The notes beneath the pieces were generated by a model. The model searched no databases, had not been told where the DNA came from, and worked only from the letters and a program-made list of their open reading frames with translations. Shown in pieces: positions 48,032 through 59,795 of a stretch of DNA of 64,000 bases (the stretch's first letter is position 1; each line of letters begins with the position of its first letter). Source of the stretch: Ophiobolus disseminans (lineage: Eukaryota; Ascomycota; Dothideomycetes; Pleosporales; Phaeosphaeriaceae); the NCBI GenBank assembly GCA_010093685.1, contig MU006217.1, forward strand, positions 768,911 to 832,910. Reading direction: 5' to 3'. A program made the position numbers and the translations under genes.

Positions 48032-49090
48032 ATGAACGCCTCAGCAACAATCCGCGCATCCTACATCCGCGAAGCACGCATGAGCATCGCACTCCCGCCT
48101 CCCCCCCATCCACTCACCGACCTCGAGCCCCGCCCCGCACGCGCCGAAAAACTCCAGGACTTCGTGCTCGTCAACCACATCGAATACCGCTCAAAATGTA
48201 ACTCCGAACGCACCACACCATCCATAGACTTGGACGTCGAGAAAACCGCCAACACCTCACAATCCAGCCTCGACCCCAAGCCCCAATCATCCTTCGACTG
48301 GACCACAAACACCACCTCGTCATCTTTCCCCACCCGCCTCAAGAAAATGCTCACAGTATTCCCCTACCGCGACCCCACATACCTCGTCGCAATACTCTTC
48401 CTACTCGGCTCCATCGACCTCGTGACAAACGCCTTCTTCGACCTGCTTCCACGCACCATTCCCTCCACGTTCTTCGAAACCGAGGAGACAGTCGCAGTCC
48501 CAACGACCGTCCTAATTGGCGCGATTCTCTTCTTCGTAGCGGGCGTGTTCGACACGTTTGGCGCGCTGAACGCAGATGTGGGTACGCTTATCGAAGACAG
48601 TGCCGGGAAAGTTACGTACCAGCCTGCGCTGCTGGGGAGTAGGGAGTTTGAGTGGGTGCCGCGGAGTCGGAAGTTTTTGGATTTGAGCGGGAATAGTCTC
48701 GCGTTTCAAGCTGGACTACTTGTCCTGCTGGGAGGCGTGATATTCATGTTTGCCGGCATCGTAGATTTCCCAGACATAATACCTGAAGAGGACAACGCAT
48801 TTTTCGGGCTCGTGGTGTTTGGGCCGCAAATTGTGCATGGGGCGTTGTTCTTTGTGGCGAACGTTCTGCTGGCGCTTTCGGGGCAGGAGCGCTGGTATGT
48901 GCTGGAAGTGTGGGATGTGGATTGGCAGGGCGCGGTGCTGAATGCCGTTGGGGGGTTTGGGTTCATGATGGCTGGACTGTTTTTGTTTGGGGGCGAGGAG
49001 CTGAGGGCGGCGGTTGCGGCTATGGTGGGGAGTTGGGCATTTTTGGTGGGCAGCTTGTTGAGGTGGTATGTTGTTATGGAGGTTTGGTGA
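48032..49090 (+). CDS. Uncharacterised six-helix integral membrane protein
   Basis: A single 352-residue exon. About 110 hydrophilic N-terminal residues, probably cytosolic, precede six hydrophobic helices at about 117-139, 158-179, 226-249, 262-285, 303-322 and 327-349. The loop between helices 2 and 3 is charged and contains REFEWVPRSRKF. A short tail ends YVVMEVW. No signal peptide is seen. I do not recognise a named family and give no function. Strong third-position C in the first half changes to G in the second half, as also seen at the end of ECM29. Confidence 0.8.
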   Translation: MNASATIRASYIREARMSIALPPPPHPLTDLEPRPARAEKLQDFVLVNHIEYRSKCNSERTTPSIDLDVEKTANTSQSSLDPKPQSSFDWTTNTTSSSFPTRLKKMLTVFPYRDPTYLVAILFLLGSIDLVTNAFFDLLPRTIPSTFFETEETVAVPTTVLIGAILFFVAGVFDTFGALNADVGTLIEDSAGKVTYQPALLGSREFEWVPRSRKFLDLSGNSLAFQAGLLVLLGGVIFMFAGIVDFPDIIPEEDNAFFGLVVFGPQIVHGALFFVANVLLALSGQERWYVLEVWDVDWQGAVLNAVGGFGFMMAGLFLFGGEELRAAVAAMVGSWAFLVGSLLRWYVVMEVW

Positions 49091-50006
49091 TTGTTCTGAC
49101 ATGCCATGAATTGATGGTGTGGGCAATGACTTTCTTGTTGTGGCTTTTTGAATCCAAGCGTGTTTTGAGGAGATCTACCTTGATTGGGCGGATGTTTCGA
49201 CGAAGCTGTAGACTGCTTTGAGATTCCTTGATGTATTCCAACGTCCATGCTGTCGTGTAACGTGTTGAGTTCAGCCTGTTATAATCCTCCCCCGTTCCAC
49301 GGTTCTCTTTCCCTGTTGCGAGCTTAGCATGCACTTCTTGAATGAGGATGAGATAGATTCTAGGTCTTGATACGTGCCATGCCGTCTGTAAGTTTGTGTC
49401 GCACAACCAATGTCTAGTTCGTACTTTACGGACAACAAAACTCGCACTCCGTTTCCTCAACTGCCTACTTCACTCGCTTGAAATCTGCGTTGCTCATTGC
49501 GTGTTGAAGGGTAGCGCAAAAGCCGTTTATCTCGCAATGAGGAATACGTGTAAGTTGCACTACGTTCCACATTTGACATTATTCTCCGGCTAGGGTATAC
49601 ATCGTATAACAGGTATCCTTTGGAGGTAGATCCTCTTTGGTCATGACCGGAAACAAACTTTCGTTCGTGCGACCGCAAAGTTTGCCTCAAGGGCTCCAAT
49701 TACGACCTTTCGGCCGAAGGCAAGAACGACCTAGCGGCTTCTCCACGCATCGCGTCGTCGCATGAGGCCTAGACAGGGCTGATAGGAGGAGTCTGTGTAC
49801 TCGGTATTTGCGGCAGGGTCGACGAAGGAACGGATTTTAGAGCTCGTGTGAGTGAGACAAAAAGCTGTGGGGAAAGATGTCGGGGTTATCAGAAAATATG
49901 ATGAGATGAAAAAAAAGAGCATAGCGCTGCCCGGAGGTATGCGCGCGATTTTTTTGAGGTCTCTAATACAGAAAATGTACAGTGGTATCATTATACATGC
50001 CGCACT
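49091..50006. other. Convergent intergenic region (membrane protein / MAK11)
   Basis: These 916 bp lie between facing stop codons. Scattered short frames occur (up to 128 codons on the minus strand), none with a motif. No gene is supported. Confidence 0.55.
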
Positions 50007-51569
50007 TTATTCGCTGTCATCATCACTACTGGATGCATCGTCTTTGTCTGCAAGCTCCGGTTCCTCCTCAGCGTCTGGCTTGCCCGTCATCGCGAAGGCC
50101 TTCAAGCAGGTAATCCTGGTGCCTGTTGTGTAAGTGCCAAGAAGGGTGCCTACTTGTTTTGCAGTGAAGCCCTGACCTTGCTCGATGCCTGCATTATCAT
50201 CCAGGTGTTTGGTATCCAAGGCCCATGTGCGCACTGTACCGTCGCTACTGCCGGTGATGATGAGGAAGGTTGATGAGTCGGTGGAGAAGGGAATAATCTC
50301 AAAGTCCTTAACGCGACCACTGATGCCGGCGCCCGGGCCTCCAATTTGCGCCTCCAATTTGGCGGAAGGAACATCGCCTTTGCTTTGTGGTGCATTCGTG
50401 TCTTCAGCTGTTGAGGTTGTGGCGCTAGTGTTGTAGAGTAGCACACGGCCATCTTCCGTTGACACCAATAGCGTTGTCGGGTGCGTCTCCGACGGCAAGT
50501 AGTGCATCTGGTGTATCTTTGTCCTCGGAGCAGGGACAATCTTGGCCTTTGGTTTAGAGTCGATGCTGAAGACGACGACGCCGCGCTCAAAAGCGACAGC
50601 AAACTCCTCGCCTTCCCTGTCCCATATGACCCGCCGTCCTTCGCCCGACCCAAATCTTCCTTCCCCCACTGCTGTGAGTATGTTGCGATCAAAGTTAAGT
50701 ACACCGGCTTTCTTTCCTGTTACTAGATTCCACAGGCGCATGCATTTCTCGCCCTTTCCAACGCTGACCATCAATTTCATGCTGGGATGCACTGCAAAAT
50801 CGTTGACGCCAGAGGGAACTTCGCCTGGTCCAGCGGTATCTCCACTAGGCCGGCCTTGGGGCTTCGGTATTGGTGCCTTGATTGTCGAAAGTGCTGTCCA
50901 GTCTCGTGTCCGGGTGATGGCGATCGTGCTGTCTTCTGCTGCACTAAGTAGCTTGCTTCTCGTGGGAAAGTACAAGGCGGTGATGTTCGACGAGTGGTGG
51001 AGCAGCGATCCTAGCTCCTTGTTCTTAGGGTTCTCTGTAATGGAGGCGCCATGAAGTGATGGTAGCTTGGGCTGCGATTTTGATACTACCGGAGGTGCAG
51101 TGGAAAGCGAATACAAGTTGATCCGCTCATCGGTGCTGCCGGTGGCCAGCATGACTTTGGATGTCTCCTCCGACAGCGGCGATAAGGCTAGACATCGAAT
51201 AGCAGAAGCATGCGCATTGAACAAGAAGGTGTCGGTAAAGTCGACCTGGGGCTTCTCGGCTTCTGACTCTGGCGCATCTTGTTGTCCCGTGACAAGGGTG
51301 CGCGGAATCGTTGCCGCAAATCCATGGAGAACGCGTTCGTACGAGCCTGTGATGATCTGAATAGCTGTCGTCTCTGGATTTACGCCTACTTCAGGTAATG
51401 CCGAAGCTGTTGGTGCCTTGGTCTTGCCTACGACTGCCACTGCATTGATCGCGCCGTCCTTGCCTTTAGCTGCCGCCTGCTTGGGTGGTGGCGCGTTGTC
51501 CTGTTTCCTGTTCTTTGCCGCCTTCACCTGAGCAGCACCATCAACGACATCTATTTTTCTTTTGGCCAT
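50007..51569 (-). CDS. MAK11: WD40 ribosome-biogenesis protein Mak11 (PAK1IP1 homologue)
   Basis: Single exon, 520 aa, starting MAKRKIDVVDGAAQ. A lysine-rich N-terminus is followed by WD40 blades: IITGSYERVLHGF, LFNAHASAIRCLALSP, STDERINLYS, HHSSNITALYFP, VNDFAVHPSMKLMVSVGKG with MRLWNLVTGKKAGVLNF, and SSDGTVRTWALDT. The tail is an acidic Asp/Ser run. The blade with GVNDFAVHPS...KCMRLWNL is typical of Mak11, which acts with the Rpf1/Mak16 group in 60S subunit assembly in the nucleolus and is essential in yeast. Head-to-head with VID21, with 309 bp between starts. Confidence 0.92.
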   Translation of the reverse strand: MAKRKIDVVDGAAQVKAAKNRKQDNAPPPKQAAAKGKDGAINAVAVVGKTKAPTASALPEVGVNPETTAIQIITGSYERVLHGFAATIPRTLVTGQQDAPESEAEKPQVDFTDTFLFNAHASAIRCLALSPLSEETSKVMLATGSTDERINLYSLSTAPPVVSKSQPKLPSLHGASITENPKNKELGSLLHHSSNITALYFPTRSKLLSAAEDSTIAITRTRDWTALSTIKAPIPKPQGRPSGDTAGPGEVPSGVNDFAVHPSMKLMVSVGKGEKCMRLWNLVTGKKAGVLNFDRNILTAVGEGRFGSGEGRRVIWDREGEEFAVAFERGVVVFSIDSKPKAKIVPAPRTKIHQMHYLPSETHPTTLLVSTEDGRVLLYNTSATTSTAEDTNAPQSKGDVPSAKLEAQIGGPGAGISGRVKDFEIIPFSTDSSTFLIITGSSDGTVRTWALDTKHLDDNAGIEQGQGFTAKQVGTLLGTYTTGTRITCLKAFAMTGKPDAEEEPELADKDDASSSDDDSE

Positions 51570-51878
51570 GGTGTCGGGATACAACTAAGTGTTGCGGTGG
51601 TTGGCACAAAAACTTTTGTTGCAGGGTCTCGCATATTCTGCCGGCCCACGCCTAACCACTCTCAGCGCCTAGCGCAAAGCTTATCACGGGCGGTAGGCGC
51701 GACCCAGCCCAGCCCGAACAGCGGTTCATTCTCCCTCCTGGCGCGCGCGCAGCAACATCATCATCCGTGTGTCGCCAACCAGAAAACCATCAACGAACGC
51801 GCCCCAGAATCCTCACAATTCATCACATTGGCGGCACTCGTGGATAACGGATGTCGGCCACCACAACCCGGCCCTCAT
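51570..51878. promoter_or_regulatory. Divergent promoter, MAK11 / VID21
   Basis: These 309 bp separate the two start codons. The region is GC-rich with a GCGCGC run near 51742. No gene is supported. Confidence 0.55.
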
Positions 51879-54800
51879 ATGTCCCTCAGCGGCTTCAGAG
51901 ATGCAGCAATACGCGAAAGGACAGACAGCCTGTCGTGAGTTACTCGCGCCGATTTTGTCGCATTGCGCTCCATATTAACTTGTGCATCAATGCGACATTT
52001 TCTATCGCTCGTTTTAATTATAATTGCGTGTGGTTGTGCTGATATTTGCGATATAGAAACATCTTGTCAAGTCGTGAGCTCCGGCTTAGGGCGCTATGGA
52101 AGGTAACGGCCTCGCAATCACTGTTGAAAGCGGGTCAACCACCTCATGTCCACTGGGACCATAATCTTCCACCCGACCAAGACGAAGGCAAATTTCTCAA
52201 CGAGAATGACCAGACAATGTAAGAACAACATTTACGAGTCTCGAGTTTTGTTTTGACTATCTTCTGTCCGAATTCGTGCAATGTCCGTCTTCATTCCGCT
52301 AACATGCTCGCGTCCAGAGGTCGACGCTTCGACGATGCAACCCTCCCTGTCGTTTGGCTCAACGTCGACGAGGAGCCGCAGCTGCCATCTACATTACCTT
52401 GCCTGGCACCTGGCAAACCAGCTCTGTCTGGATTTCAAAAATCATCGCCATCTCCTGTCACCAGTGGACCCAGCCTAGAGGAGCAACTGCGTGCCGCATC
52501 TGCCTCGCCATCTGCTGCAAATCAGGCCTTGCCTCCAAATGGCCCTACTGCCCACGGTGATCTGACACAGGTCGCCCGGCCCTCGTCGACGGCTTCTCAA
52601 ATAGACGCACCACTACCGCCTACTGCTACTGGTCCCGATGTGAATGCAGCAAACACTGTGCACGACAATGCATCTTACCTCCCTCGAGCTGAGACTTCTC
52701 CAGCAACACCCGTTCAGCATGCGCCAGGAACCGATGCTCTTGTTCTCGATGGTTCGTCCGTTGACCCCATTGCCGTCATTGCTTCGAGCGCAGAGGAGGA
52801 TGGGCCTACCACAACCAAACACACAAAGGCTCCGCAAGTTGTTCATTTGCCAACGAAAGAAGTTCAAGAAGCAAGACTACAGGAAACGGAACGGAAGTTG
52901 GAGAAGGCCGCAGAGAAAGAACGGAGGGAGGATGAGAAACTTGCAATCCCTCAGGCAAATGGTTCTGCAGACCTGGTTTCCTCGCCATCGTCCACCATAG
53001 GTGCATACTCTCAAGCCACCCCGCATGCGCCGCACCACTCTCCCGACACCAGTCCTGACACCGAGTCCTTTCACGATCGCTCCCAACCAGCGATACCGAC
53101 CATCGATGCGCTGGATCCTGCCGCACAACAGGTGAAAGAGGATCACGAACGTGCTTTGCAGAAGCAAATGAAGGAGGCTCGGGAACGCGCGCGAGAAATC
53201 GAATCTCCCACACCAGATGTCGAGAAGCAGATAGAGGATGAACAAGCAATTCGTCTTGCTCGAGATGGGAAGAGTCGATTGAACGAGTCTGATGGAGCTT
53301 CCAGGGTTGCTTTGATATCGCACGCAGAAGATGTCTCGTTAGATACGGCAAAAGCGAACGAACGATTTGCTGCGACGCAAGCAGCGCAGGACCCTGCTGC
53401 AGACTCGCTGCCCACACCGACCACGACCGCACCCGAACCATCAATGGTAGACCCGGAGGTACATGATTCGATACGCAAAACAGATGACGTAGATTCGCAC
53501 CCGACCCCCCCAGCGGATACTGATGTCGAGATGGGAGACGCTCCACAGTCGACAGAGCGAAGGATCAGCCAACCTCCAAAACTTGAGCGAATGACGACTC
53601 GGGTTTCATCTGGTGCTATTCGACAGAAATCAGTTTCCGAAATCATCGCAGAAAAGTCCACACCTAGAGCTGCGCTAACACCCCACTCAAGCAATATGTC
53701 AACATCGGCCAGCCCCCCACGGCCCAAGACTCGTGATCCAAGGTCAAAGGAAATCTCAACAGTCGTGTTTGCGAAAAAGACTGCCCGCAGAAGCTCCAAA
53801 GCAATGCTGGCTTACAACGAGGATTATGCTTCCCTGCAAGGAGCATCCGAAGACTCGAGCCGGGATTACCTAGAGGGACTGTTCAAATATCAAGCCCATC
53901 ATCCACCGAGATCCTTACCTTTACAGGATATTGTAGCATCCGCGCGGAAGACTTTGTCTACGGCCGGGACACTCGCTATGATCCGCGAGCATCAAGACTA
54001 TAAGATTCTTAAAAGGGTCTACCAATTACAGAACGCGAACCGCTGGTCTTTGCGACAACTTCAGAAGTCTACCGAACCCGAGCGCCAATTCACACATCAT
54101 GACCAGCTCCTCTTGGAAATGAAAGCGATGCAGACCGACTTCAAAGAAGAGAGGAAATGGAAACAAGCGCTCGCTGCTACTCTGGCTGATTGGTGCGCGG
54201 AATATGCGCATGCTAGTCCTGAAGAGCAGGAATCTCTACGGGTCAAGGCACAGATTCCTCCGGTGGGAGTGCACGCTGAACAGGATGAGGACATGAATGA
54301 CGCCCCCACGCCAGATCTCGTCCAGTCTCATGCACATGAGACAGAAAGCGAGTCTTTTGCTGATGAGGATGAGCTCCGTACTCCCCTCAGTGCTACCCCT
54401 CCAATCGGCATCTTCTCTCTCGGCTTCAACGACGTAGTGATGAAGATTGATCGTACTCCCGCCAGCGATACCATGTTCCGTGAACTCCCCTTCTACGAGC
54501 CTATGCTTGAGGGATCCAGCGACGGTAATGCATTTTCAATTGCCGAACCACCTATCCTACCTGTCTCTAAGTATGTAACTGGCAAGCTTGTTTCTCAAAT
54601 AAGAGGTCCTCCCAAAAAGCGAAGCAGATACGACTACGATTCTGAAGACGAGCCTTCGACGCCACCGAGCCGATCCGGAACATCTGCTGAACATTCGATG
54701 CCTTCCACTCCAGGTAGACGACTTTTCTGCCGAAACGACCTGCCCCCTGAAATGACCGATGTTGCTTTGTTCAATGCAGAGAACAAACATGTCCGTGACC

Positions 54801-56561
54801 GACTTCAAGCTGCACACCAATTCCGACCGCCAACAGAGTTCAACATGCCATCTGTAGCCTTCTTTGAACACAGGACGCCGTCGCAGTGGTTATGGGAAGA
54901 GGATCAGAAACTCAGGGCCTTGGTCAAAGAGTTTACCTTCAATTGGTCACTAGTCTCGCAACAGCTCTCGCTGCCATCCATGTTCGTATCGGGGTCAGGT
55001 CGTCGGACGCCCTGGGAATGCTTTGAACGCTGGGTGCAATTGGAGGGGCTTCCTGCAGAGATGTCCAAGACTCAGTATTTTCGAACATATCAAGGTCGTC
55101 TTGAGCAGGCAAACAAGACTGTCTTCGCACAATACCAAGCTCAGCAGCAACAACAGCAGCAGCAACAAGGGCAGGCTCCAGCGCAGCCTCGAAGGAGACC
55201 CACTACAACACCTATCCGAGTCGAAAGGAGGAGAGAGAATCGCCATCTCGCCATAATTGACGGCATGCGCAAACTGGCGCGGAAGCGTGAATCTGCTGCA
55301 CACAAGCAAGCAGAGTCACAGAAAGCCGCCGCGTTGCGCAAGGCACATGAGCCGGCTCCGCCAAAGAGCAACGTCCATACTCCGCAAGAGTTCAGTCGCC
55401 TCAAGTGGGAACGTGAAGAGAAGCTAAAATTGAGGCAACAGCAACAGGAGTTAGCCGTCAGAGTAAGCCCATCAGGCGACAAAAAAAATTAAAAAAAAAG
55501 TCACTGACAAATCGTAGCAACAAATGGCCGCACAAAGACAAGCTCAAATGCAGGCGCAAGGTGGTATGGCAAATGGCGTCAACCACATGCAGCGTAACGG
55601 AACTCCAGGGAGCAACCCGAGTGTGTCTACGCAGATGGCTAATTCAATCCCACAGCAAGGTCAGAACATCGCGGCAATGGCAGCACGAGCGCATCAAGGT
55701 CAGCAGGGTATGCAAGCCAATTTCGCTCACGGGAACCTTCCGGGTATGCCCATGGGGACACCAGGTGTTCCCCAGGCTCAAATGCAGGGCAACATGCAAA
55801 ATGGCCAGCGTATGGGACCCCCAGATCAAATGCGCAACGCTATGCAAAGAGGCCAATTCCCGAACAACCAACAACATCAGTTCCAACTACAACAACAACA
55901 AATCAACATGGCTAGCAATCTGACGCAAGGCATGGGCATGAACAACATTCCGAATTCAAATATGATGGCCTCTATGTCCAACCAGAACATGAACGGGAGC
56001 ATGAACGGAAACATGAATGGCAGTATGAATGCGGGTTTGAATGCCATGAACGCAATGTCCAACAACGCGGGTTCGCCGCGGATGAATCAGGCAAACGGCA
56101 GCATGCAAACTCCTACTCGACCATTATCCAGCGGTCATATGCCACCACTTCTGACCATCCAGAACTCTTTGAAGCAACAACATCCGGACTGGCCCGTGGA
56201 ACAGGTGAACAAAGCCGCTTCTGACCATCTTAAGGCGATAGCCCAAAAACAACAACAACGAGCAGCAATGAACGCGGCCGCTGGCTCTTCTGGGATGCCC
56301 TCTTTACAACAACTTGGAAATAATCACTACCTGCCTCCAAATGTCGGATTGGCCAATAGTCCTCCAGTGCCTAATGCACCAAGTGCGGTACAAAACTACC
56401 AGCAGCAGCTTGTACAGCAACAGCGGATGATGAGTCAGGCACGGCAGCAGGCTGGCAGTCCTGCCATGAGCGCCCGTCCACCGAGCAGGAGCGCCACTCC
56501 ACAAAATCCGCAAATGCTACAAAGCCCCGGGATGCAGCAGGCGCAGGTCAATCGGTCCTAG
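51879..56561 (+). CDS. VID21: NuA4 acetyltransferase platform subunit Vid21/Eaf1 (HSA and SANT domains)
   Basis: Model: join(51879..51934, 52057..52218, 52318..55462, 55518..56561), 1468 aa. It starts MSLSGFRDAAIRERTDSLSN. A long disordered Pro/Glu-rich region contains a charged coiled-coil segment (EAREREIES-like, about residues 330-390). The HSA domain (about 590-670) includes QDYKILKRVYQLQNANRW, and the SANT/Myb domain (about 925-990) includes TPSQWLWEEDQKLRALVKEF. After it come Gln runs and a final Met/Gln/Asn-rich tail, suited to activator contacts. Eaf1 is the scaffold on which NuA4 assembles; HSA binds actin/Arp4. Exons 1-2 were found by splicing backward (introns of 122 and 99 bp). 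The fourth intron contains long A runs just after its donor. Confidence 0.93.
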
Positions 56562-57688
56562 GTGGGCCCTCGATAGCATCGGTTTGCCTCTGTGAGGTTG
56601 CCTCTACATTCTAAACCTCGCCCTTGCATTGCAATGTATATATTGATTTTAATGTTCTCTTCTATTAGTGTTGCGTGTTCCAGCGTGGGTCTCGCGAAAA
56701 TGGATGCTTACAACAGCATGGTGTTGCGAGGTGTTTGAGCGGCGCTTTCTGTCATGAGTTTTGACTTGAGTGGGAGGAATGTCCTTGAGGATTGGACATT
56801 TGGGCAGTAACATGCCATTGATGGGCACCAAAGCCCTTTAGAACATTGAATACACTTCAAGCTCGACGAGCATTCCGAAACAGCTCCAGTATGTGTCATA
56901 CCACGTTCACTTGTGGATGAAGACGAAGTTCACTGTCCTGCGGCCCCCCTCGTATTTCGCACTCACCTTATAGGCAGGAGCCAAAGCCCATACTTCGACC
57001 TTGAGTCATTGTGCAGCTGGGTGGTTTATTTGTTACCTTGTTGCCATTGCGGTCGCCACACTTCTGGACGAACGAGCAAGGAGTATGGTTGGCATCTCAA
57101 GCGAATGATGGTTTGCAGCAAATGAGCATAGCTAGCTAACCAGCTATGTTTAGTACGATTTCCTGCGTTCCAAAGGCGCGTGTCGTTTCCCATCATATAT
57201 TCCAGCGAACAATAAATAAGACAATAGCACGAAACGGCGCAACAAATTCATCGCTTTCAACAAGATCGGCCTCATAGCTATCAGTGCGCAGTACATGACT
57301 GCTTTGTCCCATTGTTCCATTGTTCTCGTCCTCACAATGTTCCTGTCGAAGTGTTTGAAAAGTAAGTCATGTGTGTCGCAGAACTTGTTCTTTATGGTTG
57401 ACCGCACAACGTTCTATGTTAGGTGTTCATGTTATCATCTATCCTTCCCGTTTGAGGTATTGATTACTCAAAAGTTCCTTGACCACCAACCTCCATTATT
57501 CGACACGATAATTTTCTTCCTTAAAGATACATTCGTAAGTATCAAAAGTTAAGGCGTATCGAGCGCCCTTCAGCAGTTCCAAAACTTACCTACGGATCAT
57601 CGCAATTTTAATTTGCACCTCTCAACCTTTGTACGAAGATAGTAGTTTGGAATAGTAACACTAGTCACCTACTTAAGAGATTGCTACC
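56562..57688. other. Intergenic region, VID21 to repeat protein
   Basis: This 1.1-kb, rather AT-rich stretch marks the switch from conserved to accessory genes. An 85-codon hydrophobic frame with several cysteines (57295-57552) is not supported as a gene. No RNA gene or mobile element is recognised. Confidence 0.5.
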
Positions 57689-59632
57689 ATGCCAGACCCA
57701 TCTCAGAGCACCAAGTCCAGGAAGCAACAACCGTTCGATACTGGTAATTCTGCCCCAAACCCACACGACTCCGACATAGATGAGCATAAGAGACTTACCT
57801 GGGGAAGATTGAGGCCCATCTCTAGTGAGTACAGCGACGATGAAGATATCTCATCTACGACAGTGCCACGTGCGAATAACACTCGGTCTCTGGTGTCTCC
57901 GATCAGCAACAACCATGAGATCGGCTATCGCGACAGTTCTGTCTCGGAAATTGAAAGCATACATTTCTCTCGCCAAGTAGAAGACAGGAAAGGATCTGAA
58001 GCCATCACGTGGCCGCACCATTCGCCCAGCATCAAGAAGCAGGAGCCTGTCGTAAAGCAAACTCAGGGTACACAAAACCTTTGGAATATTGCTGAAATGT
58101 ATCGCAACGCCAAAGGTATCTATAAAGTAGGGCCAAAGGGCGAGGGCCAGAAGCTCTGGACGAGCTACCAAAAGGCTCGAGAGGTGAAGCGAGATCTTAC
58201 CGAGATCAGAGAGATTACACCCTGGAAACAAATTCCGCAAATAGTGAAAGAGACTCGACGACAGTCAACTGAGGACGAGGATGTCAAAGCTATCTATAAA
58301 GCCGGACCAAAAGGCGAGGGCCAGAAGCTCTGGTCAAGCTACAAAAAGGCTCGAGGAGTAAGAGAAGACTTCGCCGAACTTGAAGACATCGCGCCCTTGA
58401 AGTTAAGCTCTTTGCTAGCGCAGGAAACTCGACGACAGTCGACCGAAATTGAGGATGCCAGAGCTATTTATAAAGCAGAACCCAAAGGTGAAGGTCAGAA
58501 GCTCTGGTCGATTTACAAAAGGGCTCGAGGGGTACACCGGGATCTCACCGACACGAAGGAGGTCACGCCCATGAAGTCAAGTCGTCTACCAGCGCAGGGA
58601 ACTCGAGGGCAATTCGCTAACATCAAAGGACTAACTCCGACGGAACCGGTGCCGAAGAGAACGCCAGAACCTCGACGCCCATCAGCTGGGCTAACTGCAA
58701 GTCCACCATCACGGGCGACCTCAGTGCAAATAGCATCATCAGTAAGAAGAGATGCCACTGAACAACCGAAGCTTCGAAGCCAGGATGTCCGCAAAGACTC
58801 CGAGGCTACAAGGGCCTCACGAGAACTGCCATTTGGTATCCACCCAGAGATCCAGCGGTTTATTGATACTGCTAAACCTCTTCCCCCAGTGCCACGTCTG
58901 CAGCCTGCGCCAAAACTCAGACCGCAAATAGAGTCGAAAGCGCTTCCACCACTGCTACACTTACAAGAAAGAACGAAACCTAGATCCAAACCACACGTAG
59001 ATGCATCGTCTTCTAGGCCAGTACGAGCTCCTCACCACACTAGGAATGCCGCAAATAAGTTCACAGCACCTCCATGGTGGGGACTAGCCGGATCCGAAAT
59101 GATTCCTGACTTGCAGACGCCCAATCCTACCTACACCAAGGCTAAACCTGCAAAATCGAGCTCTACTAAGCCGTTGATTTCTCGCCCACAACCTATCTCC
59201 GCTATGAGCCACACAGCTAACGTTCCAGCTGAAATGGGCGGCGTAGGCGGACCCACCCCTCTACGCCCTCTTCCCAACACCATGAGCGAGCGCCAAAAAG
59301 GCAAGCAAAAAGGCCAGCCCAGCTCCAAGGGCCTCGTCTTTCCAAAGAAATGGTATGATAACTTGCCCACTCTTGCTACTGCGCACAAGGAACGACAGGA
59401 CAGCGATGCTAGCTTTCAATGTGCAGGTATAGACGGACCATCTCAGTACCCACCAAGGGAGGGTCCAAACAGGTTTGTTCATGCGCCGAGTGATGATGCG
59501 GCCAATATGCCTAGTCCGTTGTTTTCGCGGTCGAGTGGCGCGAAGACCGGTGGTTTTGAAGGTAGGGATACGAAGTTTTATCAACCGTATGTGGAGGTTT
59601 TGGAGGAGTATAATGAGGGTGGGATGACTTAG
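57689..59632 (+). CDS. Uncharacterised disordered protein with three 58-residue tandem repeats
   Basis: Single exon, 647 aa, starting MPDPSQSTKSRKQQPF with no signal peptide or membrane helix. Three tandem 58-residue units (about residues 143-315) each contain a core like IYKAGPKGEGQKLWSSYKKA, followed by a polar helix-like segment and ETRRQSTE or a variant. GEGQKLW recurs exactly every 174 nt. Downstream is a Pro-rich disordered region (LPPVPRLQPAPKLRPQ) and a second lysine-rich patch with RQKGKQKGQ. I recognise no domain. The repeated basic-aromatic helix could be a binding module for nucleic acid, cytoskeleton or a protein partner, but that is a guess. Neighbours give no functional hint. 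Confidence 0.8.
   Translation: MPDPSQSTKSRKQQPFDTGNSAPNPHDSDIDEHKRLTWGRLRPISSEYSDDEDISSTTVPRANNTRSLVSPISNNHEIGYRDSSVSEIESIHFSRQVEDRKGSEAITWPHHSPSIKKQEPVVKQTQGTQNLWNIAEMYRNAKGIYKVGPKGEGQKLWTSYQKAREVKRDLTEIREITPWKQIPQIVKETRRQSTEDEDVKAIYKAGPKGEGQKLWSSYKKARGVREDFAELEDIAPLKLSSLLAQETRRQSTEIEDARAIYKAEPKGEGQKLWSIYKRARGVHRDLTDTKEVTPMKSSRLPAQGTRGQFANIKGLTPTEPVPKRTPEPRRPSAGLTASPPSRATSVQIASSVRRDATEQPKLRSQDVRKDSEATRASRELPFGIHPEIQRFIDTAKPLPPVPRLQPAPKLRPQIESKALPPLLHLQERTKPRSKPHVDASSSRPVRAPHHTRNAANKFTAPPWWGLAGSEMIPDLQTPNPTYTKAKPAKSSSTKPLISRPQPISAMSHTANVPAEMGGVGGPTPLRPLPNTMSERQKGKQKGQPSSKGLVFPKKWYDNLPTLATAHKERQDSDASFQCAGIDGPSQYPPREGPNRFVHAPSDDAANMPSPLFSRSSGAKTGGFEGRDTKFYQPYVEVLEEYNEGGMT
58115..58636 (+). repeat. 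Three 174-bp in-frame tandem repeats inside the orphan gene
   Basis: Units start near 58115, 58289 and 58463, aligned on the codons for IYK and GEGQKLW (GEG codons begin near 58141, 58315 and 58489). The first halves of units are strongly alike; the second halves diverge, most in unit 3, whose similarity fades near 58610. The period is a whole number of codons. Confidence 0.85.
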
Positions 59633-59795
59633 GTAGGTGCATATCTCGAGATATGCCTTTGTTATGTCCATGAATAGACGCCAGTTTAGATGATGATGAG
59701 ATAGTTAGTTCATCAATCGAGCGAGTATTAGGAGTTTATAAGAATTCAACAAATTGAGAGCTACCTACCTAGATAAATACTAGCTTGAGATATAT

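Noticed and set aside
57295..57552. 85-codon frame with hydrophobic start and several cysteines, resembling a small secreted protein
   Set aside because: No clear signal cleavage site or gene context, and the AT-rich gap gives such frames by chance; expression data would be needed.
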